From the NCBI GenBank assembly GCA_030068075.1, contig CM057832.1:77065002-77129001 (forward strand): DNA of 64,000 nucleotides. The letters run 5' to 3'. Each line of letters starts with the position of its first letter. Within the stretch, counting starts at the first letter, position 1. Source of the stretch: Paguma larvata (taxonomy: Eukaryota > Chordata > Mammalia > Carnivora > Viverridae). This document shows positions 1-11,755 of this stretch, in pieces. A program made the position numbers and the translations under genes. The notes beneath the pieces were generated by a model. It did not search any database. It was not told the origin of the DNA and saw only the letters and a list, made by a program, of their open reading frames with translations.

Positions 1-385
1 TTTTTTTTTTTTAAATAAGCCTACATTGCTTTGAAAATAAAAAATATCTAACTTTAAAGAAAGTAGCTGGTTGCAACTTTAATATGGGAAACAAATGCCC
101 AGCCATGTAATGGAATTTTTTACTTCTCAGCATCGTGCCCTACAGAGAGCTGTTCATAGCTGCCTAAATTGCTCCTAAAGTAAAAATAATGATAGGCCAT
201 GCTTAGGTCCACAGGGGAAGTCTTAACATGCTAATCTATCATGGTTTTGCTGAGGAAAAGAGAGAAGGAGGTGCTACTGGGAGTAAGATTAGAAAACAGG
301 GAAGGTGGATATTTCACACCCACGAAGTGAAAATCCACCCTTAGGCCACTTCACGGGAACGTTTCCATTTAAAGAGCTTGTCCTT
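1..385. other. Left edge, nothing recognised
   Basis: Opens with a T-run (12 nt), possibly the reversed tail of an element lying outside the window; the rest is unremarkable AT-rich sequence. Confidence 0.4.
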
Positions 386-590
386 GGGGCACCTGGGTGC
401 CTCAGTGGGTTGGTTGGTTTCAGCTCAGGTCATGAACTCGTGATCTCACGCTTACTGAACTTGAGCCCTCCATTGGGCTCTGTGCTGACAGCATGGAGCC
501 TGCTTGGGATTCTCTCTCTCTCCGCCCCTCCCTTGCTCATGTGCTGGCGTGCTTTGTCCCTCAAAATAAATAAACTAAAAAATAAAAAAA
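386..590 (+). mobile_element. Can-SINE
   Basis: Diverged tRNA-Lys head GGGGCACCTGGGTGCCTCAG, B-box area, CT-rich segment and TCAAAATAAATAAACTAAAA tail. Imperfect target duplication AAAGAGCTTGTCCT before, AAAGAGCCTCTCCT after. Confidence 0.93.
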
Positions 591-1065
591 GAGCCTCTCC
601 TAGAAGCCACTCAAACAAATATCATCAAGTGATTTTGGTTTAATTCTTATCCTTAAAGAGAGAATGTGATGAATAACCAGCAATGATGCTCTCCTTCCAA
701 ACAGTTTTCTTCATTTAAGTATCGAATAAATTCCCTTAGGTAACTACAGTTTACAAAAAGCATTCATCTCTTCAAATTTTGTGTCTATGTCCCATTTCAG
801 ATGAAAACGCCTGGCATACTATTCGCTTTAGATGTTTGCAAATAACAACCTGAATTTTAAAATCTATTGGTTTAAGTCTTTCAGGTCAAACTAAGTACAA
901 ACAGAAAATATTAAGAAAAATAAGTGAAGAAAATAAAACCTTCCAAGTTTTCTTACTTGTTATGTACTACATTTCTCACTTAAGGTGAGTAATATTATAC
1001 TAGGAAGGGCGAGGCGGGAAAGCCGGCCAAATCTTAACCTGAACAAATCTTCTTTATCAAAAAAT
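591..1065. other. Intergenic, nothing recognised
   Basis: AT-rich sequence with no repeat or gene signal that I can support. Confidence 0.4.
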
Positions 1066-1092
1066 ACATACACACACACACACACACACACA
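1066..1092. repeat. (CA)n microsatellite
   Basis: ATACATA followed by about 11 CA units. Confidence 0.95.
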
Positions 1093-1114
1093 GAGTCCAG
1101 ATGGACATATAATA

Positions 1115-1532
1115 TATTAGTTTGCTCAGACAATCTAAATAAAATATCACAAACTGGGTGACTTAAATAACGCATTTATTTTTCCGCAGTTCTGGAGTCT
1201 AGAAGTTCAAGATGAAGGTGTCATCTGGTTTTGTTTCTTCCTGGGTCTCTATCCTTAGCTTATATGTGGCCACTTTCTCAGGGTGTCCTCACATGGTCTT
1301 TCTTCTGTATTTGCACATCCCTGTTAACTATATGTGTCCTAAGCTCTTCTTCTCTTAAGGACAAGGGTCAGATTGAATTAGGGCCCACCCTAGGGACTTC
1401 GTTTTAATTTAATTATGTCTGTAAGGACCCTGTCTCCAAGTAAGGTCGCATTCTGAGGTACTAGAGGTTAGAGCTTCAACACAGGAATGGAGGGAGGGTG
1501 GGGAGTGGAGAGAAACAATTTAGCTCATGACA
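1115..1532 (-). mobile_element. MaLR (MLT1-type) solo LTR
   Basis: Reading the + strand shows the reversed 3' end TATTAGTTTGCTC..CACAAACTGGGTGACTTAAA, then GTTCTGGAGTCTAGAAGTTC, TTAGGGCCCACCCTA, and the reversed 5' end near ACAATTTAGCTCATGACA. Old relic without internal retroviral sequence. Confidence 0.82.
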
Positions 1533-1642
1533 TCTAGGAGAGAGAAAACCAAACAGTCTATCGACACTGTTGAGCCAGTGACGATTACGATCCACTCACG
1601 TAATGTCTCCACAATAAAGCAACACTGTGATGACTTAAAAGA

Positions 1643-1928
1643 ATGGTTTTTCAACCTTGTCACTACTGATATTTTGGTCTGAATAATTATTTGTCGTGAG
1701 GAGTTGTCCCGCAGCTTATAGAATATATAGTAGCATCCCTGGCCTCTATTCAATAGATGTCAGTATCACCCTCCCACCCAGCCCAAGTTGCAGCAGCCAA
1801 AATTTGTGTTTGGTTTTGATTTTGTGTTTGTTTTCTTGGCGAGTTCGCTGAGACAACCAAAATCATTTCTTCAGACAGTGAGGATTGTCCGCTGGGAGCA
1901 AAATCATGCCGTATTGAAAACCGATGCT
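1643..1928 (-). mobile_element. MER5A-like hAT-Charlie element
   Basis: TGATATTTTGGTCTGAATAA, AGCATCCCTGGCCTCTATTC and GACAACCAAAATCATTTCTT are the MER5A blocks in reverse order. About 290 bp with an internal insertion around 1,800-1,850. Confidence 0.8.
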
Positions 1929-1948
1929 TTAAAATGACTCAGTTATTG

Positions 1949-2179
1949 GAGCACCTGGGTGGCTCAGTCAGTAAAGCGTCGACTTCGGCTCAGGTCATGA
2001 TCTCACAGTTCCTGAGTTCAAGCCCTGTGTCGGGCTCTGTGCTGATGGCTCAGAGCCTGGAGCCTGCTTCGGATTCTGTGTCTCCCTTACTCTCTGCCAC
2101 TCTCCTGCTCATTCTCTCTTTCTCTCTCTCTCTTCCAAAATGAGTAAACATTAAAAAATAAAATAAGATAAAATAAAAT
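1949..2179 (+). mobile_element. Can-SINE, first of a tandem pair
   Basis: Intact A box (GGTGGCTCAGTCAGTAAAGC) and B-box area. Tail has AAAATAAAAT repeats. Target duplication AAAATGACTCAGTTATTG upstream (1931-1948), one mismatch downstream (2180-2197). Confidence 0.96.
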
Positions 2180-2197
2180 AAAATGACTCATTTATTG

Positions 2198-2406
2198 GGC
2201 CTCCTAAGTGGCTCAGTCTATTAAGCGTCCAGCTTGGGCTCAGGTCATGATCTTGCAGTTCGTGAGTCTGAGCCCCCCGTCAGGCTCTCTGTAGTCAGTG
2301 TGGAGCCCAGATCCTCTGTCTCCCTCTCTCTGCCCCTCCCCAACTCACACATATGCTTTCTCTCTCTCTCTCAAAAATAAATAATCATTATAAAAATAAA
2401 AAAGAT
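2198..2406 (+). mobile_element. Can-SINE, second of a tandem pair
   Basis: Head GGCCTCCTAAGTGGCTCAGT. It starts immediately after the second target copy and is followed by a third copy, AAAATGATTCAGTTATT (2407-2423). Confidence 0.95.
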
Positions 2407-2423
2407 AAAATGATTCAGTTATT

Positions 2424-2830
2424 CAGTCAAGGCTAAAAAGAGAAAAGAAGGAGAAAACAATGTCGATAACCCTCTATCTATTGGCCAAGAACTGCCCCAG
2501 GTGAGTCCCCATAGACAACTTTCAATAAGTCGCCATTACATCTTGAGAGATGGATGAGAACATTCTATTTTCTAGACTGGGAAACGAACGTGAGAGGACG
2601 AGCGGCTCGCCGCGAGGATCATGCAGCTGGCAAGTTGAGGGATAAGAACATAAACCTGAGTGGCATCCGAAGTCTGCGTCTAACTAATGAGGCCGGATCA
2701 GAATAACACCGTCATACGCATACACCAAAATCCTTCCCACTGACACAACACTCACAAAAAGTCCAAGATCCCTGCCCCAGTGGGATACACACACGATGAT
2801 GTGGTCGTCATTTTAGAGTTACGAGAAGCT
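2424..2830. other. Intergenic, nothing recognised
   Basis: Mixed-composition sequence with several CpGs (e.g. GGACGAGCGGCTCGCCGCGA near 2,600), but no gene or repeat identified. Confidence 0.4.
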
Positions 2831-3042
2831 GCATCGCGTAGTGGTTAATAGTTCCATCAACGTGGCTTGAAATGTCAACTTGCTGTGTGTTTGGCAAGAA
2901 ACTTGAACACTTTCTGCCTCCTCACCTCATGGAGGTGTATGTACCTCATGGAGGTGATATAAGGATTTAATGAGACAATATACATGAACTCCTTGGCAAA
3001 ATGCCTGGCACCTAGGAAGATCCCAGTATGAATTAGCTATTT
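2831..3042 (+). repeat. MIR SINE
   Basis: GTAGTGGTTAATAG, a tRNA-like middle, TTTCTGCCTCCTCACCTCAT, GATATAAGGATTTAATGAGA and AATGCCTGGCACCTAG give the MIR order. A short direct duplication (TCATGGAGGTGTATGTACC) lies inside. Confidence 0.8.
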
Positions 3043-3117
3043 TTATTTATGCATCAAGGCAAATGACCCCGCCAAACACAGTTCCGTTGGCATTTCTGCA
3101 TAACCAAGGAACTGGTG

Positions 3118-3542
3118 TATTCGTTTCCTAAGGTTGCCGTAGCAAAGTACCATGAAATGGATGGCTTACTACAACATCAATGTATTGTCTCACAGTTCTA
3201 GAGGCCCGAAGTCCAAAATCAAGGTGTCGGCAGGGCCATGTTCCCTCAAGGACCCTAGGTAGAATCCTTCCTAGCTTCGGATAATGGCTGTCAATCTGTG
3301 GTGTTCTTGGCACGTAGCTCCCTCACTGTGATCGCTGCCCATGTCCCCACGTGATGCTCTCTCCTGTGTGTCTCTGTGTCCGCATTCTCCCCATCTTATC
3401 AGGACACCCTGATCCAGGACGATGTCATCCTGACAAATTACTCCTGTAATAACCCTGTGTTCAAATAAAGTCACATTGTAAAGGTGCTGGGGGTTAGGAT
3501 TTCAAAATATCTCTTTGGGGGGACACAACAGAACCCACAACA
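3118..3542 (-). mobile_element. MaLR-type solo LTR
   Basis: GTATTCGTTTCCTAAGGTTG, CACAGTTCTAGAGGC, AATCAAGGTGTCGGCAGGGC, AAAGTCACATTGTAAAGGTG and terminal GGGGGGACACAACAGAACCC show an MLT1/MST-like LTR in reverse. Confidence 0.78.
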
Positions 3543-3599
3543 CCGAGGATGTGAGTCATATTACTTAGAGTCCTGCTCGTCTGGTGTCTTTAAGACATA

Positions 3600-3720
3600 A
3601 CTTCCTGAACACAAATTTGTTAGTGCCCTTCGTGTGCCAGTCACAGTTGTAAGCCCTGAGTGTGTTTCAGTAAACGGATAGGCAAAGACCTCTGGTCTTT
3701 TGGAGACCCAATATTTCCTT
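3600..3720 (+). repeat. Ancient mammalian repeat fragment (L2-like, unclassified)
   Basis: GTGCCCTTCGTGTGCCAGTC..TAAGCCCTGAGTGTGTTTCA resembles the widespread TGTGCCAGGCACTG..TAAGCGCTGGGG repeat. Family assignment is uncertain. Confidence 0.4.
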
Positions 3721-3779
3721 TGTAATTTAATTATCTATAAATATATAAAACAGTTCGAATTATTGGGCTATTAGTCTAT

Positions 3780-3995
3780 ATCAGGGACTGCTCTGCATGC
3801 ATTACTTCTTTAGATCATCAGAATAATCCTTTAGGTAATAATTCATGTAGGGTAGACATAAATGAGGTCCCTATTTTGCTGTGGCAGGGGGGAGTTAAGT
3901 AAGGTGCCCAAAGTCACACAGCTAGTAAGAGGAACAAAAGTCGAACACAAACCAAGCAGGCTGGCTCAGAGCCCGGGCTCACACACACTGTACCC
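3780..3995 (-). repeat. MIR SINE
   Basis: GATCATCAGAATAATCCTTT, AAGGTGCCCAAAGTCACACA GCTAGTAAG, and GGCTGGCTCAGAGCCCGGGC are the reversed MIR core and tRNA-like region. Confidence 0.82.
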
Positions 3996-4289
3996 TACTT
4001 CAGCCTTTACGGACAGGTCATTGACATACTGGGAAGCACATACTGAAAGTTCTCCATTCTTATTCCTGTAACGTTAAATATTCTGTACACATTGTGATTT
4101 TGCATAGTTTCTTCCAATCTCAAAAGTCTAACCCTTTATCAACATGTTTGTATATAAGTAAGCATTCTTGAGATGTTAGGTATAAATCAAATGTTGATAA
4201 ATTAGGTCGTATTTTGTGCTGGACAAATACATTTTCATAGAAGATGTCACTTCATTTTCATGTAACCTTTTGTTGACAAGGGTTCCTAA

Positions 4290-4516
4290 ATATTTTTTAA
4301 GTTTATTTTTTTATTTTGAGAGAGAGAGAGGGAGAGGGAAAGAGAGAGGGGGGGAATTCGGGAGAGGGGCAGAGAGAAAGGGAGAGAATCCCGAGCGGGC
4401 TCCCATCTATCAGCGTGGAACCCGACACAGGGCTCATACTCACAAACCGTGAGATCATGACCTGAGCAGAAATCAAGAACTCAGACGCTTACTCGACTGA
4501 GCCACCTAAGTGCCCC
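4290..4516 (-). mobile_element. Can-SINE
   Basis: Reversed tail (TTTTTTAAGTTTATTT), (GA)n-rich segment, and reversed head ending GACTGAGCCACCTAAGTGCC. Target duplication GGTTCCTAA at 4281-4289 and 4523-4531. Confidence 0.95.
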
Positions 4517-4601
4517 GAGAATGGTTCCTAATTCTTAAGTTCACTTGTTGACAGATAAATAAGTGATGTAATTATGGATGATTCCTCCATAACATCTTTC
4601 T

Positions 4602-4630
4602 CCCTCTCTCTCTCTCTCTCTCTCTCTTTC
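4602..4630. repeat. (CT)n microsatellite
   Basis: About 12 CT units, outside any SINE. Confidence 0.9.
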
Positions 4631-5266
4631 AGCAAAGGCTTAAATACACTAAGACTGCTATTTAAAGGAACCACTAAAAGAATGTTTTTGAAATAAGGGT
4701 AAATGGGCATCAAGTATTCTTCTCTGATATCAGGATCTCACGTACAGCATCGGCTGAGATCTATCAGCGTTGACAGCTGCCCTATTTATAGAAAAAATCG
4801 GTCCAGTAAAGTCAATTTCCTCAGGTCCCACACCAAGGCCGTGCTGAGGAGTGAAAACAAAAATAGTTCATGAGTACTTTTTAGACATATTTGTGGAAAA
4901 ATATGGCTGTGGGGGGCATAAACCACCCCGCCCCCAATCCCCGAAACTCCACAAGCTTGGCAACACTCTGCCAACTGTAATTAATTTTATACACTACTTA
5001 GAATGATTCGGTTCCCCATTTAGGAGAGGAACGACGGCCAGAAGATTAGGAAATCTTCCCCATTGTTTTTTTCTGCAAAATTTAGGGAAAGAACTGCATT
5101 GGCAGAAGTATTCACACTGGACGGGTCCCTTCACTCGGCCTCCCACAACCCAATGGCTGGGAGCACGGAACCATGTACATAGTGATGCCCAGAAAATCCT
5201 GATTTGGGGGAGCTCGGAAGGAGAAGACAAGGGAATCTTGTTTTGGTCCTGGTTGCATAATAATAC
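4631..5266. other. Intergenic, nothing recognised
   Basis: No repeat family or gene signal that I can name. Confidence 0.4.
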
Positions 5267-5277
5267 TGAGTATCCTC

Positions 5278-5484
5278 GGGGCGCCTGGGTGGCTCAGTCG
5301 GTTAAGCGTCTGACTCTTGATTTGGGCTCATCTCACGATCTCACGGTTCATGAGTTTGAGCCCCACATCGGGCTCCACGCTGACAACATGGAGCCTGCTT
5401 GAGATTCCGTCTCCCTCCCTCTCTCTCTGCCCTTCCCCTGTTTGCACTCTCTATCTCTGAATAAATAAATAAACTTAAGAAAAT
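5278..5484 (+). mobile_element. Can-SINE
   Basis: Head GGGCGCCTGGGTGGCTCAGT with both promoter boxes; tail AATAAATAAATAAACTTAAG. Perfect target duplication TGAGTATCCTC at 5267-5277 and 5485-5495. Confidence 0.97.
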
Positions 5485-5819
5485 TGAGTATCCTCATAAC
5501 AGGCTAGAAGATCACGGACACAAGAATCAATAGGAAATCTTCTCTATTCTACGTCCGCATGCTCCATTTCCCCATCCTGATAGGAAGATCCTAAGGGTTC
5601 TAAATCTTGCTTGGTTTCCTTATATACTCAGGTAGTGCCTACACTAGGGGCCAATGGAGAACTACTAATATCTTCAAGTCAAATTACTGAGATAGGAACA
5701 TGCTACACAGATGAATATAATATAAATCATATAATATAATAGAACATACAAAAAATATAAAATACTAGGAAGACTGCAAAAAGTTTATGGAAGTTCCTAG
5801 GTATCATAGGAAAATAGTT

Positions 5820-5945
5820 ATCGTATAATGGAAAGAGTATCAGCCTAGGCAATTAGCAGGTGTTTGAACCTCTGAGGCTATGATTCACCGGTTGTGGGAT
5901 CTTTGGCAAATTCCTTAACCTTTGAGATACAGTGTCTTCGTCATC
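5820..5945 (+). repeat. MIR SINE remnant
   Basis: TATAATGGAAAGAGTATCAG..TGAACCTCTGAGGCTATGATTC..TTCCTTAACCTTTGAGATAC. A possible 3' continuation (AGGATTATTTTGAGAAATAA..GAGTGCCTGATAAAT) lies at 6,117-6,175. Confidence 0.6.
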
Positions 5946-6175
5946 ATATTGTGATGGACCCTGCCTAGGGAAAAAATTTTAAATCTAAAGCTTTGTCCTC
6001 TAGGTCGTTTCTGATCTGAAGTTAGAAAAGACGTATAGATGCGAAGGGAAGATTAATTATAAGATACAACTAAACAAGACGCTGTTTGATAGGCGAGTAT
6101 AACAGCAGCTATCCTTACAGGATTATTTTGAGAAATAAATACAATAATGCGTGCGAGAGTGCCTGATAAATTGTG

Positions 6176-8485
6176 CAACGAGTTCTGAAGATTTCATGCC
6201 ATAATCCCATTGCCACCAAGCAGGCTATCTATTTTTGTTGCATTGTCTGACTCCATCATTTGCTGTGCCACTCCAATAACAGAGAGTGTCGGAAGTCACA
6301 CTCGAGATACATGCATCCTGAGGTGATCCCGGCAAGAATTCTTGTGCTCCCTGAGGAGGACTAAGCGCCTCTCTCCTCTCCTGCCTTCCACCTGGAACTA
6401 CTATCTAGATCGGCAAGAATGTAGTGTCCCACCTGAGAAATATACACCACCACCACCTCTGGAGTAAGTCTCTTCCTTATTATCAAAGAAAACGCAAGCT
6501 CAAAACCTATGTTCGATGGAAATACTTTTTCCTTGATCCATTTCACCATAAAGTTCCTTCCATCCCCGTTTCTGTTTTTTGATGTTTAGTTTTTGGTTTT
6601 TGGTTTTGTTTTCTTTTGTTTTTTTTCGGTCACATCAACCACAAAGAGTTTATAGACCAAACGCTCTGAGTTGGAGCTTGGAAAGCTTGTGGAATATTAA
6701 TAAGGGAAAGTTATCGCATAACACGACAGATGCCGCGGAATGGAATTCTTCTAAAAGAACTCTATCTGACCACAGCGTGAATTTTCTTTCTTCAAGTTAT
6801 ATGAGATTGTTTTAAACTTCATTCACTTTTCCTAAGCTGGCATAATGGTGCGTGGGATACACGGTGTGAATTCGTCAAATTCCGAAAGACCTAGTGGCAG
6901 TTGGGCAGAAAAGTGAGTATGATGGGGCTAATGGGCATCTCAGCTCACAGCTTTCGGGGATATAAAACAGGGGACCACTTTGTTTGATCTCATAATGGAA
7001 GAGCAGGGGAAAGCCTAATTGTGGAGGCTAAATGCTGTGCCTTAAATAACCATATAACAACAATCTATGTCAGTTCATGGCAGGGAGAAACCAGATTAAT
7101 TTTGGAACACAGCATGGTAGAAAAGAATCCATTAATTCTCAAGACTCTTAAGCCCCCAAAGACTGCTGACACCACCTTTTCTGTGCGGCAATCCTTCCCC
7201 CCTGTGGGGCAGCACTAAATAAATGCCAGCTACTTAAGCATTGCGGATGAAGTCTGTGGATGAAATCTAGGGGTCGGTATGGAGAGCCGGGAGTCCACAG
7301 TTCAAGGCTCTGACTCCTGGGGTGCGTTTGAACCGTAATTCCGCATTCAGGGGGCTGACAAGAATAATAAGAGTCATTTCAGTTCTGAGGCTTGGGATTC
7401 CACTCCTAAGTATAACAAATGGGCTGAACGCCAAACCGTCTTGAATGACTGACATCTCTGTGAAACAAAAATCCAAACCAAACCCATAAGTTGGCCACTA
7501 AAGGGCATGAAAGCCTCAATTAAAATATACACAAATAAAACATAGACGACCAGCATAAATAAAAGGCAGAATATAGACATTCAACAAGATTCGAAACGAG
7601 TGAGTGCATAATGTCCATTGAGAACAAAGATTTAGGTCAGGTCACACATTGAGTGTGTCTTACTTTCATGATTCATTAACCCTGAAAAACAAGCAACTAC
7701 AAAATCTCAGCAGCAAAAAACAAACAAGCAAACAAAAACACCATATTTTTCACTCATGCACCTGTTGGGTTTCGACTGGTGAAGGCTAGGCTCTAAGCTT
7801 TGAATTTGTCTAAAGCTGGTTTTTCTAGGGTCAGTTTCTCACATCTTTCTTGGACCAGTACCCAAGACACTCACAGGCATCTTTCAAGCCTTGGCTAATG
7901 TCACATCTGCTAACAATCCACTCGTTAAAAGCAAGTCACAAGGACCAAACCTAAAGCCAAGAGGCAGGGAAATACACCTTGCCCACCCTCAGGCCCCAGC
8001 AAGGGTAGAAATTTATAATTCCTCCGGCAAAGGGAATGAAGAATTGCAACCAGGAATGTAATCTATGACACCGTGGATGTCACAAGGAGAAATGGGTCGT
8101 TTATAGCCACGCTAGGCCTTTCTGTATTAGGAAACCACTACACCGAAATAATGAGGAAGGACTTCTGATCCCCAGAGCTGGAAAGAACCTTCGTCTAACT
8201 CCCTCACTTCACAGATGAGGAAATGGAGATCTCAAAAGAGGAAGTCTTCCCCACAGTCTTGTAACTGGTTGGTGGCCTACGTAGCTTGGGCCAACTCACG
8301 TTCTATCGCACATCAGCAGAACACATCAGCGGAAGGGGAGGAGCCCTCTTCTCAAGCAAAGGGTATCAGTTCCAGTAACAAAGCTTTCCTGAAGATGAAG
8401 TATTTTTTATAAAATTCAGGTGTTTCGCTGAAATACAGAAGTCCTTGAGCCTCCTAGAAATTTCTATCAAGAATGAAATATTATG
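6176..8485. other. Repeat-poor intergenic stretch
   Basis: About 2.3 kb with only weak hints of old repeats (a MIR-like CACTTCACAGATGAGGAAAT at ~8,205). No SINE, LTR or gene is recognised. Confidence 0.45.
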
Positions 8486-8707
8486 AGGTGCCTGGGTGGC
8501 TCAGTTGGTTGAGGGTCCGACTTTGGCTCAGGTCATAATCTCATGGTTTGTGGGTTCGAGCCCCACATCAGGATCTGTGCTGACAGCTCGGAGCCTGGAG
8601 GCTGCTTCGGAGTCTGTGTCTCCTTCTCTCTCTGCCCCTCCCCTACTCATGCTCTGCCTCCTTCTCTCTCAAAAATAAATAAACATTTTTTAAAAATTAA
8701 AAAAAGA
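8486..8707 (+). mobile_element. Can-SINE, first of three in tandem
   Basis: Head GGTGCCTGGGTGGCTCAGTT; tail AATAAATAAACATTTTTTAA then A-rich. Directly abuts the next copy. Confidence 0.95.
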
Positions 8708-8942
8708 GGGGCGCTTGGGTGGCTCAGTCGGTTAAGTGTCTGACTTCGGCTCAGGGCATGATCTCACAGGCTGTGAGTTCAAGCCCCATGTTGGGTTCTG
8801 TGCTGACAGCTCAGAGCCTGGAGCCTGCTTCGAGTTCTGTGTCTCCTTCTCTCTCTGCCCCTCCCCTGCTCATGCTTTGTCTCTCCTGCTCTCAAAAATA
8901 AATAAAACATAAAAAAATTTTTTTTAAAAAATTTAAAAAAGA
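8708..8942 (+). mobile_element. Can-SINE, second of three in tandem
   Basis: Head GGGGCGCTTGGGTGGCTCAG. It begins inside the A-rich tail of the preceding copy; tail extended with A/T runs. Confidence 0.95.
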
Positions 8943-9160
8943 GGGGTGCCTGGGTGGCTCAGTTGTTTAAACGGCCAACTTCAGCTCAGGTCATGATCTC
9001 GTGGTCTGTGAGTTCGAGCCCCGCATCGGGCTCTGTGCTGATGCCTCAGAGCCTGGAGCCTGCTTCAGATTCTGTATCTCCTTCTCTCTTTGCCCTTCCC
9101 CTGCTCACACTCCGCCTAAAAATAAATAAATAAAAATAATATTTTAAAAAAATTTAAAAA
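8943..9160 (+). mobile_element. Can-SINE, third of three in tandem
   Basis: Head GGGGTGCCTGGGTGGCTCAG, again starting after AAAAAAGA of the prior tail. The three-copy block suggests A-rich tails acted as insertion targets. Confidence 0.95.
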
Positions 9161-10234
9161 GGACTGTAATATTACATAAACAATTGCCAAACTCACATTT
9201 TGTACAGTTATTATGCCTAATTAAAAAAAAAATAATCATGTCATCCTGTATATACCCTATAGTCCTTACCCTTCCTCAAATGGAACCAGAAATATGATAC
9301 GTCATTGCCAAAGTTGTTCTAATTTGTAATTCCGCCATCAACCAATTTGTCCCTAAAAGTATCTAGTGCTTTATTCATCACCCAGAAAATCCGCACCAAG
9401 AACCTAACCACCTTTTTCAAGGTCCTTCCTCATAACGCCCCAAATCAACTCACTCCTCTTTTTTCTCTACATTGTAAAGAAAATCTGCACGGAAGTACAT
9501 TTTCACTATCACGTGCTCCTCTCCTATTGTGAAGAGATAAATGATTTGCCTTAACGGCTTACCCCCAGGCCCTTGCCAGGGCAATGCACAAAGTCGATGT
9601 GCTAAGGGAATGAAGTTGATAACAAACTATGAAAACTGCACAAAGTTGTGGCCACTTTTCCGTCAAATAAACCCTAACACAAAGCTCGACGTTCGTGTGC
9701 ATAACCAAACCCTTTGGATTCATAAGACGAAGCATAAGCTGCTCACATAAATGAATGTCACATTTAGAGAATAAAATCCTTCCTGTCTGCTACAAGTAGG
9801 AAAAGGAGGCTGGGGTGTGGCAAGGGACTGTTACAAAATGCCTCAGATCTTCAAATATTTAAAGGTTTGTCCATCCGAAGAAAGAAAAGTCTCACTTGGT
9901 GGAGGTCCAGAAAACAGAACTAGGACAAGTAGGTGAAGCTCGGAAGAGAAATTACGTGTGCTCGAAATATGGGATGACTGGGTAACAATTAGAACTGTCT
10001 AAAAATGAACTAGGCGGCCTCATGTGGCACCAAATTCCAGGTCACCAGTAGCGTCTGAAGAGAAGCGAAGGAGCAACTTGTCAGGGAGAACATTCAGGGG
10101 ATTCTCTCTGGACATGGGGGAGGACAGGCGATGACGCTCCGAGCTCCTCCAGAGTCTGTGATCCTGGTTCCCATCCTCTCGCCTCCTTGCAGCTTCAGCG
10201 AGTCCTGCTGGGTAGTGGCAGTGAGCCGGTTAGG
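9161..10234. other. Intergenic, nothing recognised
   Basis: No repeat family or exon that I can support in about 1.1 kb. Confidence 0.4.
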
Positions 10235-10475
10235 AAGAGAGGCCAGGGCAAGAGAGCACAGGCTCGAATCCCACTCCGCCACTCTGCTCAAGTGACCTTG
10301 AGCGAACCACTTAACCTTTTTGAGCCTCCACGTCCTCACCTGTAAAGCGAAGCTTTCTGCTACTCCTCGTTACGAGAGAGCCAGGAGGTTATTACATGTG
10401 AAGTTCTTCAAACAGTGCCTGGCAAGGACTAAGTGCTCATCAAATATTAACTTTTACGATGATTATTATGACTCA
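10235..10475 (+). repeat. MIR SINE, nearly full length
   Basis: GAGAGCACAGGCTCGAATCC, CCACTCTGCTCAAGTGACCT, CGAACCACTTAACC, CAGTGCCTGGCAAGGACTAA and TGCTCATCAAATATTAAC follow MIR from tRNA-like region to core and 3' end. Confidence 0.87.
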
Positions 10476-11139
10476 AAGTAGGAGAAAATTAGAGAAGACA
10501 GAGTCGTACCAGAAAGGACGCCATGATGATTTGACTGCCCTTCCCGGCCACAGCAGGGCGAACACAGAGATGAAGGGGGTGTAGACAGACGAAGGGTGAG
10601 GGGTCCGCTCTGGCAGCCCTGAGAGCACGCAAGGTTGCACGGTCGATGGCAGGAAGAATTGTGGGATTGGGATACCTTTCCCTTTTTCGCAGCGCTTGGT
10701 GATGCATTGTCCACACCAGAATGTACTAGGACTTTCTCCCCTTATTATGGTCTCTACTGCCAAATTGGCCAAACTTCCCTGGAAGTATATCCAGCTGTCC
10801 GTCTCGTCCTTCCTCTGTACGCCAGACATGGAGAAAACAGTGTATTCAGTGTAGCAGATCAGGAAGAGAAACTCCGAAGGGCTACCGGCAAATGACAAAG
10901 AATAACAGAAATTATATTCGGTGGATTCTTTTTGAGGTACATCTTGGCGGTGAGCACGCCTGACACCTCTCTGTGAGCCCTCTTGCCCCCACATTTCCTA
11001 TTTCACCGCATCGAGCTCTCTGGAGCCCGCTCTCCCTCCTGTTTTCCCAGCCCCAAACCCCTCGGCGGTGAATGGTTCGTTTCCTGCAGCTTCGGCCTGC
11101 AGCCCTGGCCTGACCTCACCCATCTTATCAATCACGCAC
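10476..11139. other. Repeat-free intergenic stretch
   Basis: Moderate GC and no repeat recognised. A 173-codon frame runs on the minus strand (10473-10994) but has no recognisable domain and overlaps other open frames, so no gene is called. Confidence 0.4.
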
Positions 11140-11275
11140 TCCACTGCCGTGCTGTGTCGCCTTGCTCAACAACGTTCAGGTCCGAACTCCTCGGGGAAAG
11201 GACCTTGTCATTTCGACTTTCACTTTGCAAGGTGTCACGTGTATTCCCAGCACTGTATACACAATAAGAACGGGT
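11140..11275 (+). repeat. Possible L2 3' fragment
   Basis: GAACTCCTCGGGGAAAGGAC CTTGTC..TATTCCCAGCACTGTATACA loosely follows the L2 3' end (CTCCTTGAGGGCAGGGAC..CCCCAGCGCCTAGCACA). Weak. Confidence 0.35.
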
Positions 11276-11639
11276 TCGAGGTGGATTTTTTATGTGTTCG
11301 AGTCGCTAAATGAAAAATGGTCACTTCTGTTTCTGATGTTTAGGCTCCCACCGGCTGGCACTCGCTCTATTTTCATATTTGTGGAGAAAGGAGATACCTC
11401 ATTTTAATTTAAATCTACTCTGGTAATCTTTTGAGAGAGGGCTGCCCTTGAGCGTTGAAACACCAGGGCCTCATGCAAAAATTTCAAAAGCCTGTTTCTC
11501 CCTCCAGTGATAATTGATTTTAACTATACGGTGTTTGCTTTGCCAACATGTGGCACAAGTCCGATCAGGTTTGTTGAATGAGTAAACAAACAGGACTCAT
11601 CGATGACTCAGGGCAAGACTAGGAGATCGGCTGTTTTGG

Positions 11640-11755
11640 CGATGGTTTTCCCATTTCACCACCAAGGAATCAGATGTCTTAACGCCGGGAAGTGTCACGG
11701 TCAGGATCTGAACCCAGGTTTCCTGACTCCAAGGTCGAGCCAAATGCGCTTGAAA
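11640..11755 (-). repeat. MIR SINE remnant
   Basis: GTTTTCCCATTTCACCACCA..TCAGGATCTGAACCCAGGTT TCCTGACTCCAAGGTC is the reversed MIR core and tRNA-like part. Confidence 0.6.

Noticed and set aside
10473..10994. 173-codon minus-strand frame
   Set aside because: No recognisable domain, overlapped by open frames in other phases, and no promoter or splice context.
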